DNA from: Actinostola sp. cb2023
Lineage: Eukaryota > Cnidaria > Anthozoa > Actiniaria > Actinostolidae
Direction of reading: 5' to 3'
DNA: 64,000 nucleotides
NCBI GenBank assembly: GCA_033675265.1
Contig: JAUJYZ010000439.1
Location: 317,501-381,500 of the forward strand
Shown here: positions 27,266 through 42,200 of the stretch, in pieces
How the letters are laid out: each line of letters starts with the position of its first letter
Numbering within the stretch: position 1 is the first letter of the stretch
Made by a program: the position numbers and the translations under genes
The notes under the pieces: generated by a model
Told to the model about the DNA's origin: nothing
The model's input: the letters and a program-made list of their open reading frames with translations, nothing else
Database searches by the model: none

Positions 27266-30200
27266 ATGCTTTACAAGGCGCTGATAATCGTTGTATTATT
27301 ACATATTTATGTCCCTCATTGTTCCGTAGCTCTCGAAGATTTGGAGAGACGTTTTGAACAGTTTTCACGAATCAAGAGCAATGCAAACCCTGCCGTCCAA
27401 GAACACGCTGTAAAAGAACTCATCGAAAGGCTGCTGCCAGACTATGCTAAAGACATTCACGTCAAAGTAGATCCAAAGCTTAATGGTGAATCAAGCTTGG
27501 ATAAGTTTGAATACGTTAGCGTGGGATCTTTACTGTCGATTCGTGGTACCACTGGCGTGGCTTGTGCGATGGGGCTGAATCATTTCTTGAAGTACTTTTG
27601 CCAGGCACATATCTCATGGAGTGGCGACCAGCTGAACATTCCTCACCCATTTCCTGTTGTAAAAGACGTGGTAAAAATAACCGTAATGAACAGGTATTAA
27701 ATATAGCATTGGATGATTCTAATTTCCCACTTATTTTATGTCAAATCAAGAGTTTATCACACAAAGAAAATGTCAAAACCGACGATTTTAGTGTTCAGTT
27801 GACAGTTCATTGACCATTTTATGGTGACTAGTCGAGGTTGGCATTCCTGGGCATTACTAGAATACAGTCCAGTACATGTGTGAAAACAGTTACACAAACC
27901 TTGATGTGGGACCATTGTTCAAGGCCACTGCCACTGGACAGAAATGAAAAATATTGGTCGTTTGAGACACAGGGATCCCATCAATGCTTTCTGATATATA
28001 GCATATAATAATATACATGAAAAAAATACTCGATTCTGATTGGCTTAGAGCAGTGCAGTTGAAAAGTCAGTGCAAATTACCTTTAATTGCACTGCAGTGC
28101 AGATTACTTTTTTTCTCATGAATATTATTAATTGGTAATCATACGATTTCTTGTTCAATTTGGAATTATTTGCACTCATGTGTTTTTCAAAGAGCTCAAA
28201 TTGCACTTGCCCTACGGGCTCGTGCAATTTTGATACTCTTTAAAAACACACTTTTGCAAATTATTTCCAAATTGAACTCAAAACCGTATGATTATCTCTA
28301 CTAATATCAAGTTAATTAATAGTAATCTTTATGTCATTATTATTTATTATTATTATCTTTATGTTGAATAGATTCAGATACTATCAAAATGTTTGCACCT
28401 CAAGTTACTCCTTTGTCTGGTGGAACTGGACAAGATGGCAGCGTGAAATAGACTGGATGGCCTTGAATGGCATCAACTTGCCGCTGGCCTTTACTGGACA
28501 AGAGGCTATATGGCAGAAAGTATACCTACACATGGGGCTTAAACAGAAAAAATTGGATTCACATTTCGGTGGACCTGCATTTTTAGCTTGGTAAATGATT
28601 GACAATGTGGGTTGTACACATACAGTCAGCGTCACTTTGTTGACACCCCACCTCAATCCACCTCAATCCACCCCACCCCACCTCACCCCACCTGGATCCC
28701 TGGCACACTAAAGTTACAGACAGTTTACCTGAAAGTAACTTTCAATATAGCGGAGTATCACTATTATGGACACTAAAACAGACCCAAGGGTGCCCAATTC
28801 AACAAGAGTTGGCTGTTTGTAATGTGGGTACTAGTAAGCAAAGTTAACAAGGAGAGATGCGAGCTACCAAGGTCAGCGGCATTGTTTAGCTCTCTGCTGC
28901 ACTTGCACCTGGCTCAGTTGCTTGTCATATTGCTTGCACATCGCTTACTCCACCATTGCTCGTTGCTTGTTTAACTTGTGGGGTTTCGCTCTCTGCTCAA
29001 CAAGTTAATGCCTATAAATATCACCTGTCAGGGTGAGTATGATTTCTAGCTAGTGACAAGCTGAGTATTTATTTATATTGAATACCCCTCACTTTGTGAA
29101 AAGCATACATCATTAGTCTTAGTCCTGGATTATATTGAATGAAAGCTCATAAATGCCTGTTAGCATTAACAACTGGCCTGTCAGGAACCCGGACCAGCAG
29201 AATTCAATACTTACAGTATGGTGTGTTTGGAATAATTTGTTTAACATATTAATAGTTCAATATTTATGCTGCACATGTTTTCCCTGGTTACCACCGTACC
29301 ACAGTTCCTCCTCTCTCCAACCACCGAGAAGGGATTAGTGGTGGACCATGGTGGGATTACCATGGTTACCTCCTTGTCGTGTTTGGGACAGCTTGTCCTG
29401 CACGGCGTGCTCAATGCACCTAATCCCAAGCTCATCAGTACCAATGAGTTTAACATGCATATATGATCAAACATGCAGAAATTGGCTAAATAAAGAACAA
29501 CAATTTATTCTTCCTTCAGGGCAAGAATGGGCAATATGCTTGGTTGGGGTGGACCATTGCCTTCAACATGGTATAAAATGCAACTGGCTCTACAACACAA
29601 GATTCTCACAGCAATGAGAAACTTGGGTATGACTCCTGTCTTGCCAGGATTTGCAGGTCATGTTCCAAAGGGTTTGACAAGGCTCTACCCCAAGGCCAAT
29701 GTCTCAAAACTTGGTGACTGGGGCCACTTCAATGCAACATATTGTTGTACCTATCTTCTTGATGCTAGTGATTCACTTTTCAAGGTGAGTGCATCCTGGG
29801 AAAGTAGGGGGTGGGATGTCATACAGGGAGGGTGCAGGGACATCTCTGGAAGAAAAGTTGACACCTGAGGTTCCTGTGAAGATGAGGGAAGGACATATTG
29901 TGAGGGAGATGAAACTTCTTGGGGGAAAAGTGGCTACAGCTATGGGAGGGTGCAGGGACATCCTGTGAAGGAGATGAAACTTCTTGGGGGAAAAGTGGCA
30001 ACAGCTATGGGAGGGTGCAGGGACATCTTGTGAAGGAGATGGAACTTCCTGGAGAAAGAGGCTACAGCTATGGGAGGGTGCAGGGACATCTTGTGAAGGA
30101 GATGGAACTTCCTGGGGAAAAAAGGCTACAGCTATGGGAGGGTGCAGGACATCTTGTGAAGGAGATGGACCTTCCTGAGGAAAAGAGGCTACAGCTATGG

Positions 30201-33200
30201 GAGGGTGTAGGGGCATCTTGTGAAGGAGATGGAACTTCCTGGGGAAAAGAGGCTACAGCTATGGGAGGGTGTAGGGACATCTTGTGAAGGAGATGGAACT
30301 TCCTGGGGAAAAGAGGCTACAGCTATGGGAGGGGGTAGGGACATCTTGTGAAGGAGATGGAACTTCCTGGGGAAAAGAGGCTACAGCTATGGGAGGGTGT
30401 AGGGACATCTTGTGAAGGAGATGGGACTTCCTGGTGAAAATAGGCTACAGGTATGGGAGGGTGCAGAGACATCTTGTGAAGGAGATGGACCTTCCTGGGG
30501 AAAAGAGGCTACAGCTATGGGAGGGTGTAGGGACATCTTGTGAAGGAGATGGACCTTCCTGGGGAAAAGAGGCTACAGCTATGGGAGGGTGTAGGGACAT
30601 CTTGTGAAGGAGATGGAACTTCCTGGGGAAAAGAGGCTACAGCTATGGGAGGGTGTAGGGACATCTTGTGAAGGAGATGGAACTTCCTGGGGAAAAGAGG
30701 CTACAGCTATGGGAGGGTGTAGGGGCATCTTGTGAAGGAGATGGGACTTCCTGGGGAAAATAGGCTACAGCTATGGGAGGGTGCAGAGACATCTTGTGAA
30801 GGAGATGGACCTTCCTGGGGAAAAGAGGCTACAGCTATGGGAGGGTGTAGGGGCATCTTGTGAAGGAGATGGAACTTCCTGGGGAAAAGAGGCTACAGCT
30901 ATGGGAGGGTGTAGCGGCATCTTGTGAAGGAGATGGAACTTCCTGGGGAAAAGAGGCTACAGCTACATGTATGGGAGGGTGCAGGGCATCTTGTGAAGGA
31001 GATGGAACTTCCTGGGGAAAAGAGGCTACAGCTATGGGAGGGTGCAGGGGCATCTTGTGAAGGAGATGGAACTTCCTGGGGAAAAGAGGCTACAGCTATG
31101 GGAGGGTGTAGGGACATCTTGTGAAGGAGATGGAACTTCCTGGGGAAAAGAGGCTACAGCTATGGGAGGGTGTAGGGACATCTTGTGAAGGAGATGGAAC
31201 TTCCTGGGGAAAGAGGCTACAGCTATGGGAGGGTGTAGGGGCATCTTGTGAAGGAGATGGAACTTCCTGGGGAAAAGAGGCTACAGCTATGGGAGGGTGC
31301 AGGGGCATCTTGTGAAGGAGATGGAACTTCCTGGGGAAAAGAGGCTGCAGCTATGGGAGGGTGTAGGGACATCTTGTGAAGGAGATGGGACTTCCTGGGG
31401 AAAATAGGCTACAGCTATGGGAGGGTGCAGAGACATCTTGTGAAGGAGATGGACCTTCCTGGGGAAAAGAGGCTACAGCTATGGGAGGGTGCAGGGGCAT
31501 CTTGTGAAGGAGATGGAACTTCCTGGGGAAAAGAGGCTACAGCTACATGTATGGGAGGGTGCAGGGGCATCTTGTGAAGGAGATGGAACTTCCTGGGGAA
31601 AAGAGGCTACAGCTATGGGAGGGTGCAGGGGCATCTTGTGAAGGAGATGGAACTTCCTGGGGAAAAGAGGCTACAGCTATGGGAGGGTGCAGGGACATCT
31701 TGTGAAGGAGATGGAACTTCCTGGGGAAAAGAGGCTACAGCTATGGGAGGGTGTAGGGACATCTTGTGAAGGAGATGGAACTTCCTGGGGAAAAGAGGCT
31801 ACAGCTATGGGAGGGTGTAGGGGCATCTTGTGAAGGAGATGGAACTTCCTGGGGAAAAGAGGCTACAGCTATGGGAGGGTGCAGAGGCATCTTGTGAAGG
31901 AGATGGAACTTCCTGGGAAAAGAGGCTACAGCTATGGGAGGGTGCAGGGACATCTTGTGAAGGAGATGGAACTTCCTGGGGAAAAGAGGCTACAGCTATG
32001 GGAGGGTGTAGGGACATCTTGTGAAGGAGATGGAACTTCCTGGGGAAAAGAGGCTACAGCTATGGGAGGGTGTAGGGGCATCTTGTGAAGGAGATGGAAC
32101 TTCCTGGGGAAAAGAGGCTACAGCTATGGGAGGGTGCAGAGGCATCTTGTGAAGGAGATGGAACTTCCTGGGGAAAAGAGGCTGCAGCTATGGGAGGGTG
32201 TAGGGACATCTTGTGAAGGAGATGGGACTTCCTGGGGAAAATAGGCTACAGCTATGGGAGGGTGCAGAGACATCTTGTGAAGGAGATGGACCTTCCTGGG
32301 GAAAAGAGGCTACAGCTATGGGAGGGTGTAGGGGCATCTTGTGAAGGAGATGGAACTTCCTGGGGAAAAGAGGCTACAGCTACATGTATGGGAGGGTGCA
32401 GGGGCATCTTGTGAAGGAGATGGAACTTCCTGGGGAAAAGAGGCTACAGCTATGGGAGGGTGCAGGGGCATCTTGTGAAGGAGATGGAACTTCCTGGAGA
32501 AAAGAGGCTGCAGCTATGGGAGGGTGTAGGGACATCTTGTGAAGGAGATGGAACTTCCTGGGGAAAAGAGGCTACAGCTATGGGAGGGTGTAGGGACATC
32601 TTGTGAAGGAGATGGAACTTCCTGGGGAAAAGAGGCTACAGCTATGGGAGGGTGTAGGGGCATCTTGTGAAGGAGATGGAACTTCCTGGGGAAAAGAGGC
32701 TACAGCTATGGGAGGGTGCAGAGGCATCTTGTGAAGGAGATGGAACTTCCTGGGGAAAAGAGGCTGCAGCTATGGGAGGGTGTAGGGACATCTTGTGAAG
32801 GAGATGGGACTTCCTGGGGAAAATAGGCTACAGCTATGGGAGGAGGGTGCAGAGACATCTTGTGAAGGAGATGGGACTTTCTGGGGAAAAGAGGCTACAG
32901 CTATGGGAGGGTGTAGGGGCATCTTGTGAAGGAGATGGAACTTCCTGGGGAAAAGAGGCTACAGCTATGGGAGGGTGTAGGGACATCTTGTGAAGGAGAT
33001 GGAACTTCCTGGGGAAAAGAGGCTACAGCTATGGGAGGGTGTAGGGACATCTTGTGAAGGAGATGGGACTTCCTGGTGAAAATAGGCTACAGGTATGGGA
33101 GGGTGCAGAGACATCTTGTGAAGGAGATGGACTTTCCTGGGGAAAATAGGCTACAGCTATGGGAGGGTGTAGGTGCATCTTGTGAAGGAGATGGAACTTC

Positions 33201-36200
33201 CTGGGGAAAAGAGGCTACAGCTATGGGAGGGTGTAGGGACATCTTGTGAAGGAGATGGAACTTCCTGGGGAAAAGAGGCTACAGCTACATGTATGGGAGG
33301 GTGCAGGGGCATCTTGTGAAGGAGATGGAACTTCCTGGGGAAAAGAGGCTACAGCTATGGGAGGGTGCAGGGGCATCTTGTGAAGGAGATGGAACTTCCT
33401 GGAGAAAAGAGGCTACAGCTATGGGAGGGTGTAGGGACATCTTGTGAAGGAGATGGACCTTCCTGGGGAAAAAAGGCTACAGCTATGGGAGGGTGTAGGG
33501 ACATCTTGTGAAGGAGATGGGACTTCCTGGTGAAAATAGGCTACAGCTATGGGAGGGTGCAGAGACATCTTGTGAAGGAGATGGAACTTCCTGGGGAAAA
33601 GAGGCTACAGCTATGGGAGGGTGTAGCGGCATCTTGTGAAGGAGATGGAACTTCCTGGGGAAAAGAGGCTACAGCTATGGGAGGGTGCAGGGGCATTTTG
33701 TGAAGGAGATGGGACTTCCTGGGGAAAATAGGCTACAGCTATGGGAGGGTGCAGAGACATCTTGTGAAGGAGATGGACCTTCCTGGGGAAAAGAGGCTAC
33801 AGCTATGGGAGGGTGTAGGGGCATCTTGTGAAGGAGATGGAACTTCCTGGGGAAAAGAGGCTACAGCTATGGGAGGGTGTAGCGGCATCTTGTGAAGGAG
33901 ATGGAACTTCCTGGGGAAAAGAGGCTACAGCTACATGTATGGGAGGGTGCAGGGGCATCTTGTGAAGGAGATGGAACTTCCTGGGGAAAAGAGGCTACAG
34001 CTATGGGAGGGTGCAGGGGCATCTTGTGAAGGAGATGGAACTTCCTGGAGAAAAGAGGCTGCAGCTATGGGAGGGTGTAGGGACATCTTGTGAAGGAGAT
34101 GGAACTTCCTGGGGAAAAGAGGCTACAGCTATGGGAGGGTGTAGGGGCATCTTGTGAAGGAGATGGAACTTCCTGGGGAAAAGAGGATACAGCTATGGGA
34201 GGGTGCAGAGGCATCTTGTGAAGGAGATGGAACTTCCTGGGAAAAAAGGCTGCAGCTATGGGAGGGTGTAGGGACATCTTGTGAAGGAGATGGAACTTCC
34301 TGGGGAAAAGAGGCTACAGCTATGGGAGGGTGTAGGGGCATCTTGTGAAGGAGATGGACTTCCTGGGGAAAAGAGGATACAGCTATGGGAGGGTGCAGGG
34401 ACATCTTGTGAAGGAGATGGAACTTCCTGGAGAAAGAGGCTACAGCTATGGGAGGGTGCAGGGACATCTTGTGAAGGAGATGGAACTTCCTGGGGGAAAA
34501 GGCTACAGCTATGGGAGGGTGCAGAGACATCTTGTGAAGGAGATGGACCTTCCTGAGGAAAAGAGGCTACAGCTATGGGACGGTGTAGGGGCATCTTGTG
34601 AAGGAGATGGAACTTCCTGGGGAAAAGAGGCTACAGCTATGGGAGGGTGTAGGGGCATCTTGTGAAGGAGATGGAACTTCCTGGGGAAAAGAGGCTACAG
34701 CTATGGGAGGGTGTAGGGACATCTTGTGAAGGAGATGGACCTTCCTGGGGAAAAGAGGCTACAGCTATGGGAGGGTGTAGGGACATCTTGTGAAGGAGAT
34801 GGGACTTCCTGGTGAAAATAGGCTACAGGTATGGGAGGGTGCAGAGACATCTTGTGAAGGAGATGGACCTTCCTGGGGAAAAGAGGCTACAGCTATGGGA
34901 GGGTGTAGGGACATCTTGTGAAGGAGATGGAACTTCCTGGGGAAAAGAGGCTACAGCTATGGGAGGGGGTGTAGGGACATCTTGTGAAGGAGATGGAACT
35001 TCCTGGGGAAAAGAGGCTACAGCTATGGGAGGGTGTAGCGGCATCTTGTGAAGGAGATGGAACTTCCTGGGGAAAAGAGGCTACAGCTATGGGAGGGTGC
35101 AGGGGCATTTTGTGAAGGAGATGGGACTTCCTGGGGAAAATAGGCTACAGCTATGGGAGGGTGCAGAGACATCTTGTGAAGGAGATGGACCTTCCTGGGG
35201 AAAAGAGGCTACAGCTATGGGAGGGTGTAGGGGCATCTTGTGAAGGAGATGGAACTTCCTGGGGAAAAGAGGCTACAGCTATGGGAGGGTGTAGGGGCAT
35301 CTTGTGAAGGAGATGGAACTTCCTGGGGAAAAGAGGCTACAGCTACATGTATGGGAGGGTGCAGGGGCATCTTGTGAAGGAGATGGAACTTCCTGGGGAA
35401 AAGAGGCTACAGCTATGGGAGGGTGCAGGGGCATCTTGTGAAGGAGATGGAACTTCCTGGAGAAAAGAGGCTGCAGCTATGGGAGGGTGTAGGGACATCT
35501 TGTGAAGGAGATGGAACTTCCTGGGGAAAAGAGGCTACAGCTATGGGAGGGTGTAGGGACATCTTGTGAAGGAGATGGAACTTCCTGGGGAAAAGAGGCT
35601 ACAGCTATGGGAGGGTGTAGGGGCATCTTGTGAAGGAGATGGAACTTCCTGGGGAAAAGAGGCTACAGCTATGGGAGGGTGCAGAGGCATCTTGTGAAGG
35701 AGATGGAACTTCCTGGGGAAAAGAGGCTGCAGCTATGGGAGGGTGTAGGGACATCTTGTGAAGGAGATGGACTTCCTGGGGAAAATAGGCTACAGCTATG
35801 GGAGGGTGCAGGGACATCTTGTGAAGGAGATGGGACTTCCTATCCTGGGGAGGCTACAGCTATGGGAAAAGAGGCTGCTATGGGAGGGTGTAGGGGCATC
35901 TTGTGAAGGAGATGGAACTTCCTGGGGAAAAGAGGCTACAGCTACAGCTATGGGAGGGTGCAGGGGCATCTTGTGAAGGAGATGGAACTTCCTGGGGAAA
36001 AGAGGCTACAGCTATGGGAGGGTGCAGGGGCATCTTGTGAAGGAGATGGAACTTCCTGGAGAAAAAGAGGCTGCAGCTATGGGAGGGTGTAGGGACATCT
36101 TGTGAAGGAGATGGAACTTCCTGGGGAAAAGAGGCTACAGCTATGGGAGGGGTGTAGGGACATCTTGTGAAGGAGATGGAACTTCCTGGGGGAAAAGAGG

Positions 36201-39200
36201 CTACAGCTATGGGAGGGTGTAGGGGCATCTTGTGAAGGAGATGGAACTTCCTGGGGAAAAGAGGCTACAGCTATGGGAGGGTGCAGAGGCATCTTGTGAA
36301 GGAGATGGAACTTCCTGGAGAAAAGAGGCTGCAGCTATGGGAGGGTGTAGGGACATCTTGTGAAGGAGATGGAACTTCCTGGGGAAAAGAGGCTACAGCT
36401 ATGGGAGGGTGTAGGGACATCTTGTGAAGGAGATGGAACTTCCTGGGGAAAAGAGGCTACAGCTATGGGAGGGTGTAGGGGCATCTTGTGAAGGAGATGG
36501 AACTTCCTGGGGAAAAGAGGCTACAGCTATGGGAGGGTGCAGAGGCATCTTGTGAAGGAGATGGAACTTCCTGGGGAAAAGAGGCTGCAGCTATGGGAGG
36601 GTGTAGGGACATCTTGTGAAGGAGATGGGACTTCCTGGGGAAAATAGGCTACAGCTATGGGAGGGTGCAGAGACATCTTGTGAAGGAGATGGAACTTCCT
36701 GGGGAAAAGAGGCTACAGCTATGGGAGGGTGTAGGGGCATCTTGTGAAGGAGATGGAACTTCCTGGGGAAAAGAGGCTACAGCTACATGTATGGGAGGGT
36801 GCAGGGGCATCTTGTGAAGGAGATGGAACTTCCTGGGGAAAAGAGGCTACAGCTATGGGAGGGTGCAGGGGCATCTTGTGAAGGAGATGGAACTTCCTGG
36901 AGAAAAGAGGCTGCAGCTATGGGAGGGTGTAGGGACATCTTGTGAAGGAGATGGAACTTCCTGGGGAAAAGAGGCTACAGCTATGGGAGGGTGTAGGGAC
37001 ATCTTGTGAAGGAGATGGAACTTCCTGGGGAAAAGAGGCTACAGCTATGGGAGGGTGTAGGGGCATCTTGTGAAGGAGATGGAACTTTCTGTGGGAAAAG
37101 AGGCTACAGCTATGGGAGGGTGCAGAGGCATCTTGTGAAGGAGATGGAACTTCCTGGGGAAAAGAGGCTGCAGCTATGGGAGGGTGTAGGGACATCTTGT
37201 GAAGGAGATGGGACTTCCTGGGGAAAATAGGCTACAGCTATGGGAGGGTGCAGAGACATCTTGTGAAGGAGATGGACCTTCCTGGGGAAAAGAGACTACA
37301 GCTATGGGAGGGTGTAGGGGCATCTTGTGAAGGAGATGGAACTTCCTGGGGAAAAGAGGCTACAGCTATGGGAGGGTGTAGGGACATCTTGTGAAGGAGA
37401 TGGAACTTCCTGGGGAAAAGAGGCTACAGCTATGGGAGGGTGTAGGGACATCTTGTGAAGGAGATGGGACTTCCTGGTGAAAATAGGCTACAGGTATGGG
37501 AGGGTGCAGAGACATCTTGTGAAGGAGATGGACTTTCCTGGGGAAAATAGGCTACAGCTATGGGAGGGTGTAGGTGCATCTTGTGAAGGAGATGGAACTT
37601 CCTGGGGAAAAGAGGCTACAGCTATGGGAGGGTGTAGGGACATCTTGTGAAGGAGATGGAACTTCCTGGGGAAAAGAGGCTACAGCTACATGTATGGGAG
37701 GGTGCAGGGGCATCTTGTGAAGGAGATGGAACTTCCTGGGGAAAAGAGGCTACAGCTATGGGAGGGTGCAGGGGCATCTTGTGAAGGAGATGGAACTTCC
37801 TGGAGAAAAGAGGCTACAGCTATGGGAGGGTGTAGGGACATCTTGTGAAGGAGATGGACCTTCCTGGGGAAAAAAGGCTACAGCTATGGGAGGGTGTAGG
37901 GACATCTTGTGAAGGAGATGGGACTTCCTGGTGAAAATAGGCTACAGGTATGGGAGGGTGCAGAGACATCTTGTGAAGGAGATGGAACTTCCTGGGGAAA
38001 AGAGGCTACAGCTATGGGAGGGTGTAGCGGCATCTTGTGAAGGAGATGGAACTTCCTGGGGAAAAGAGGCTACAGCTATGGGAGGGTGCAGGGGCATTTT
38101 GTGAAGGAGATGGAACTTCCTGGGGAAAATAGGCTACAGCTATGGGAGGGTGCAGAGACATCTTGTGAAGGAGATGGAACTTCCTGAGGAAAAGAGGCTA
38201 CAGCTATGGGAGGGTGTAGGGGCATCTTGTGAAGGAGATGGAACTTCCTGGGGAAAAGAGGCTACAGCTATGGGAGGGTGTAGGGACATCTTGTGAAGGA
38301 GATGGAACTTCCTGGGGAAAAGAGGCTACAGCTACATGTATGGGAGGGTGCAGGGGCATCTTGTGAAGGAGATGGAACTTCCTGGGGAAAAGAGGCTACA
38401 GCTATGGGAGGGTGCAGGGGCATCTTGTGAAGGAGATGGAACTTCCTGGAGAAAAGAGGCTGCAGATGGGAGGGTGTAGGGACATCTTGTGAAGGAGATG
38501 GAACTTCCTGGGGAAAAGAGGCTACAGCTATGGGAGGGTGCAGGGGCATCTTGTGAAGGAGATGGAACTTCCTGGGGAAAAGAGGATACAGCTATGGGAG
38601 GGTGCAGAGGCATCTTGTGAAGGAGATGGAACTTCCTAGGGAAAATAGGCTACAGCTATGGGAGGGTGTTGGGACATCTTGTGAAGGAGATGGAACTTCC
38701 TAGGGAAAATAGGCTACAGCTATGGGAGGGTGCAGAGACATCTTGTGAAGGAGATGGAACTTCGTGAGGAAAAGAGGCTACAGCTATGGGAGGGTGTAGG
38801 GACATCTTGTGAAGGAGATGAACTTACTGGTAAGACTTCTATTATTTTCCAGCAAATTGGTGCAGCTTTTATCAAAGCACAGATCTCTGAATTTGGTACA
38901 AACCACATCTACAATGCGGATACCTTTAATGAAATGAAACCAAGATCAAGTGACCCTGCTTACCTGTCCTCGGCAAGCAAAGCTGTGTTTGAAGGAATGT
39001 TAGCTGGAGATGCAGATGCTGTCTGGCTCATGCAAGGATGGTTGTTCTTGGATGGCAACTTTTGGAAACCTCCGCAAATCAAGGCACTGTTACAAGGTAC
39101 TTGGAGTAAACGTTATCACTATATATTGTCTTTCTGAAAAGGATTGTTCAACAACCATCCACCAGAACCTTCTGTCGTGATCATCCTAAGCAAAAAATAT

Positions 39201-42200
39201 ATTTTGATGATAATTTTAAGTTTGCATTCTTTCTTATAGGTGTTCCAAAGGGTAAAATGATAATCCTTGATCTGATGGCAGAGACATCCCCAGTGTGGAA
39301 ACGCACTCAATCCTTCTATGGTCAGCCTTTTATCTGGTGTATGTTACATAACTTTGGAGGGAACCTTGGACTGTATGGAACCATTGAAAGCATTGCCAAA
39401 AGTAAGATAAGTTTTAATAGTAAATAAATGAATCAACTTAGGATGAGGAAAGTAATTACCGGTACATAAAGGATACGTTCACATGGAAGTTTGAGTGTCA
39501 AGCTCGTTAGACAGGCTATATTCAGGTTCATTCTACAACTGTGTAACTTCATATAAGACAAACAGTGGTAGGAAGACAACCAGAACTTAGAAAAACTCAA
39601 GCAGTGTGTCTGTAGGAAATCAAGGATGAGAAGAATAAAGTAAAGAAAGGTATTACAGTTTTTTCACATGTTCTTTGGTGAATGTGTCATCCTGAAGTAG
39701 TGGCCCAACATGACACTGATTAATTAACCCATCTTTTGCATCAATATTTAGACCCAGTGTTAGCACTTCACAGTCCAGACAGCACGATGATAGGAACAGG
39801 TTTGACTCCAGAAGGAATTAACCAGAATGACATGATTTATGACTTGATGAATGAGATGGGAACGTGGATCAATCAAACCTTAACCTCTCAACAAGTGCAA
39901 CACTGGGTGTTATCCTATGCAAATAGAAGATACGGTGGTATCAGTGATAGCGTCGTTAAAGCATGGCAGTTTTTGACCAAGAGTGTTTATAATTGCACTG
40001 ATGGCCATAACAATCTGAGAAGAACAGTGATTACAGCCATGCCGTCACTCAACATTTCACCTCATGTGTGGTTCAAACCTGATGATCTTTATCAGGCCTG
40101 GGACGCATTGGTGTCTGCCGCTGATAAATTTGGCAAAATGGAAACATTCAGGTAATGTTATTGTTACCATAGCCTGTGTAGCCTGGCCCTAAGGGGAGGG
40201 GGAAGGGGGTGGCTAACCCCCCTCCCCCTGCCCCTCCCCTTAGGGCCAGACTATGCAGGCTATTGTTACCAAGAACAATGCTACACTGGTAATCATTACA
40301 TGTCCATATATCAACAATCATTACATCATTGTTATCGTCACTACTACCCTCCACCATGATCCACATCATTAGCATCATCATCACTACTACTCACATCATT
40401 GCCATCACCATCATCACCTCCACCATTCACATCATTACCAACCCATCCACATTGTTATCATTACCACTCGCATCAATATACATGTACATTCATCACTACC
40501 ACCCTATCCACATCAGTCACCATCCACATCATCACTACCATCCCATCCACATCAGTCTCCATCCACATCACCATCATCACTACCACCCTATCCACATCAG
40601 TCACCATCCACATCATTATCATCACTACCATCCCATCCACATCAGTCTCCATCCACATCACCATCATCACTACCATCCCATCCACATCAGTCTCCATCCA
40701 CATCACCATCATCACTACCACCCTATCCACATCAGTCACCATCCCCACCATTCATATCATTATCATCACTACCATCCCATCCACATCATTATCATCACTA
40801 TCACCCTATCCACATCAGTCACCATCCACATCACCATCATCACTACCATCCCATCCACATCAGTCTCCATCCACATCACCATCATCACTACCACCCTATC
40901 CACATCAGTCACCATCCCCACCATTCATATCATTATCATCATCACTACCATCCCATCCACATCATTATCATCACTATCACCCTATCCACATCAGTCACCA
41001 TCCACATCACCATCATCACTACCATCCCATCCACATCAGTCACCATCCACATCACCATCATCACTACCATCCCATCCACATCAGTCACCATCCACATCAC
41101 CATCATCCCTACCACCCTATCCACATCAGTCACCATCCACATCACCATCATCACTACCATCCCATCCACATCAGTCACCATCCACATCACCATCATCACT
41201 ACCATCCCATCCACATCAGTCACCATCCACATCACCATCATCACTACCATCCCATCCACATCAGTCACCATCCACATTACCATCATCACTATCACCCTAT
41301 CCACATCAGTCACCATCCACATCACCATCATCACTACCATCCCATCCACATCAGTCACCATCCACATCACCATCATCACTACCATCCCATCCACATCAGT
41401 CACCATCCACATCACCATCATCACTACCATCCCATCCACATCAGTCACCATCCACATTACCATCATCACTATCACCCTATCCACATCAGTCACCATCCAC
41501 ATCACCATCATCACTATCACCCTATCCACATCAGTCACACCATCCACATCACCATCATCACTACCATCCCATCCACATCAGTCACCATCCACATCACCAT
41601 CATCACTACCATCCCATCCACATCAGTCACCATCCACATCCTTATCATCACTACCATCCCATCCACATCAGTCACCATCCCCACCATTCATATCATTATC
41701 ATCACCTTGAACTCATCAGCGAAGACGAGGTTGGGCTTAGGTGCTCTAATTAATGTTTAATTTAATGTTTAATAACACTTTGTCAACTACAAAAATATAA
41801 CATAGCATAAAATAAAATAGATACAATAATAATAAGGAAAAAAAACGATACACAATGAACAAAGAAACTAAAACTAAAGATGTTGACGGGATGGTGGCAG
41901 GGGGAAACTAAATTCCCATTCAAAGGCTACCCTTCTAAATATATAAGTAACAACAAAAACAACAACATCAACAGAGAAAAAACAACAACAACAAAATGTA
42001 AATATAAAATGTATAAATTGTAAATGTAATGCTACCACAAGGGATGCGCCTGTCCCTGATGGCAAAAGAGACTACCACCCCCACCATCAACACATTATTA
42101 TCACCATCATAAATACATGCATGTTATACATGTCATGTATTGCTGTCAATTTCATGAACACTGTGCACACTTTTAGACAGAAGTGACTTAACATAACTTA

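Noticed and set aside
29773..38908. Dozens of 60-150-codon frames (such as [15 protein letters not shown]) in the NAGLU intron
   Set aside because: The unit is 64 bp, so the frame rotates from unit to unit; the frames are by-products of the array and lie between two well-defined NAGLU exons.
40329..41760. 450-470-codon His/Pro/Ser-rich frames
   Set aside because: A 45-bp repeat without stops inside NAGLU intron 6; no matching splice sites and no continuation into NAGLU exons.
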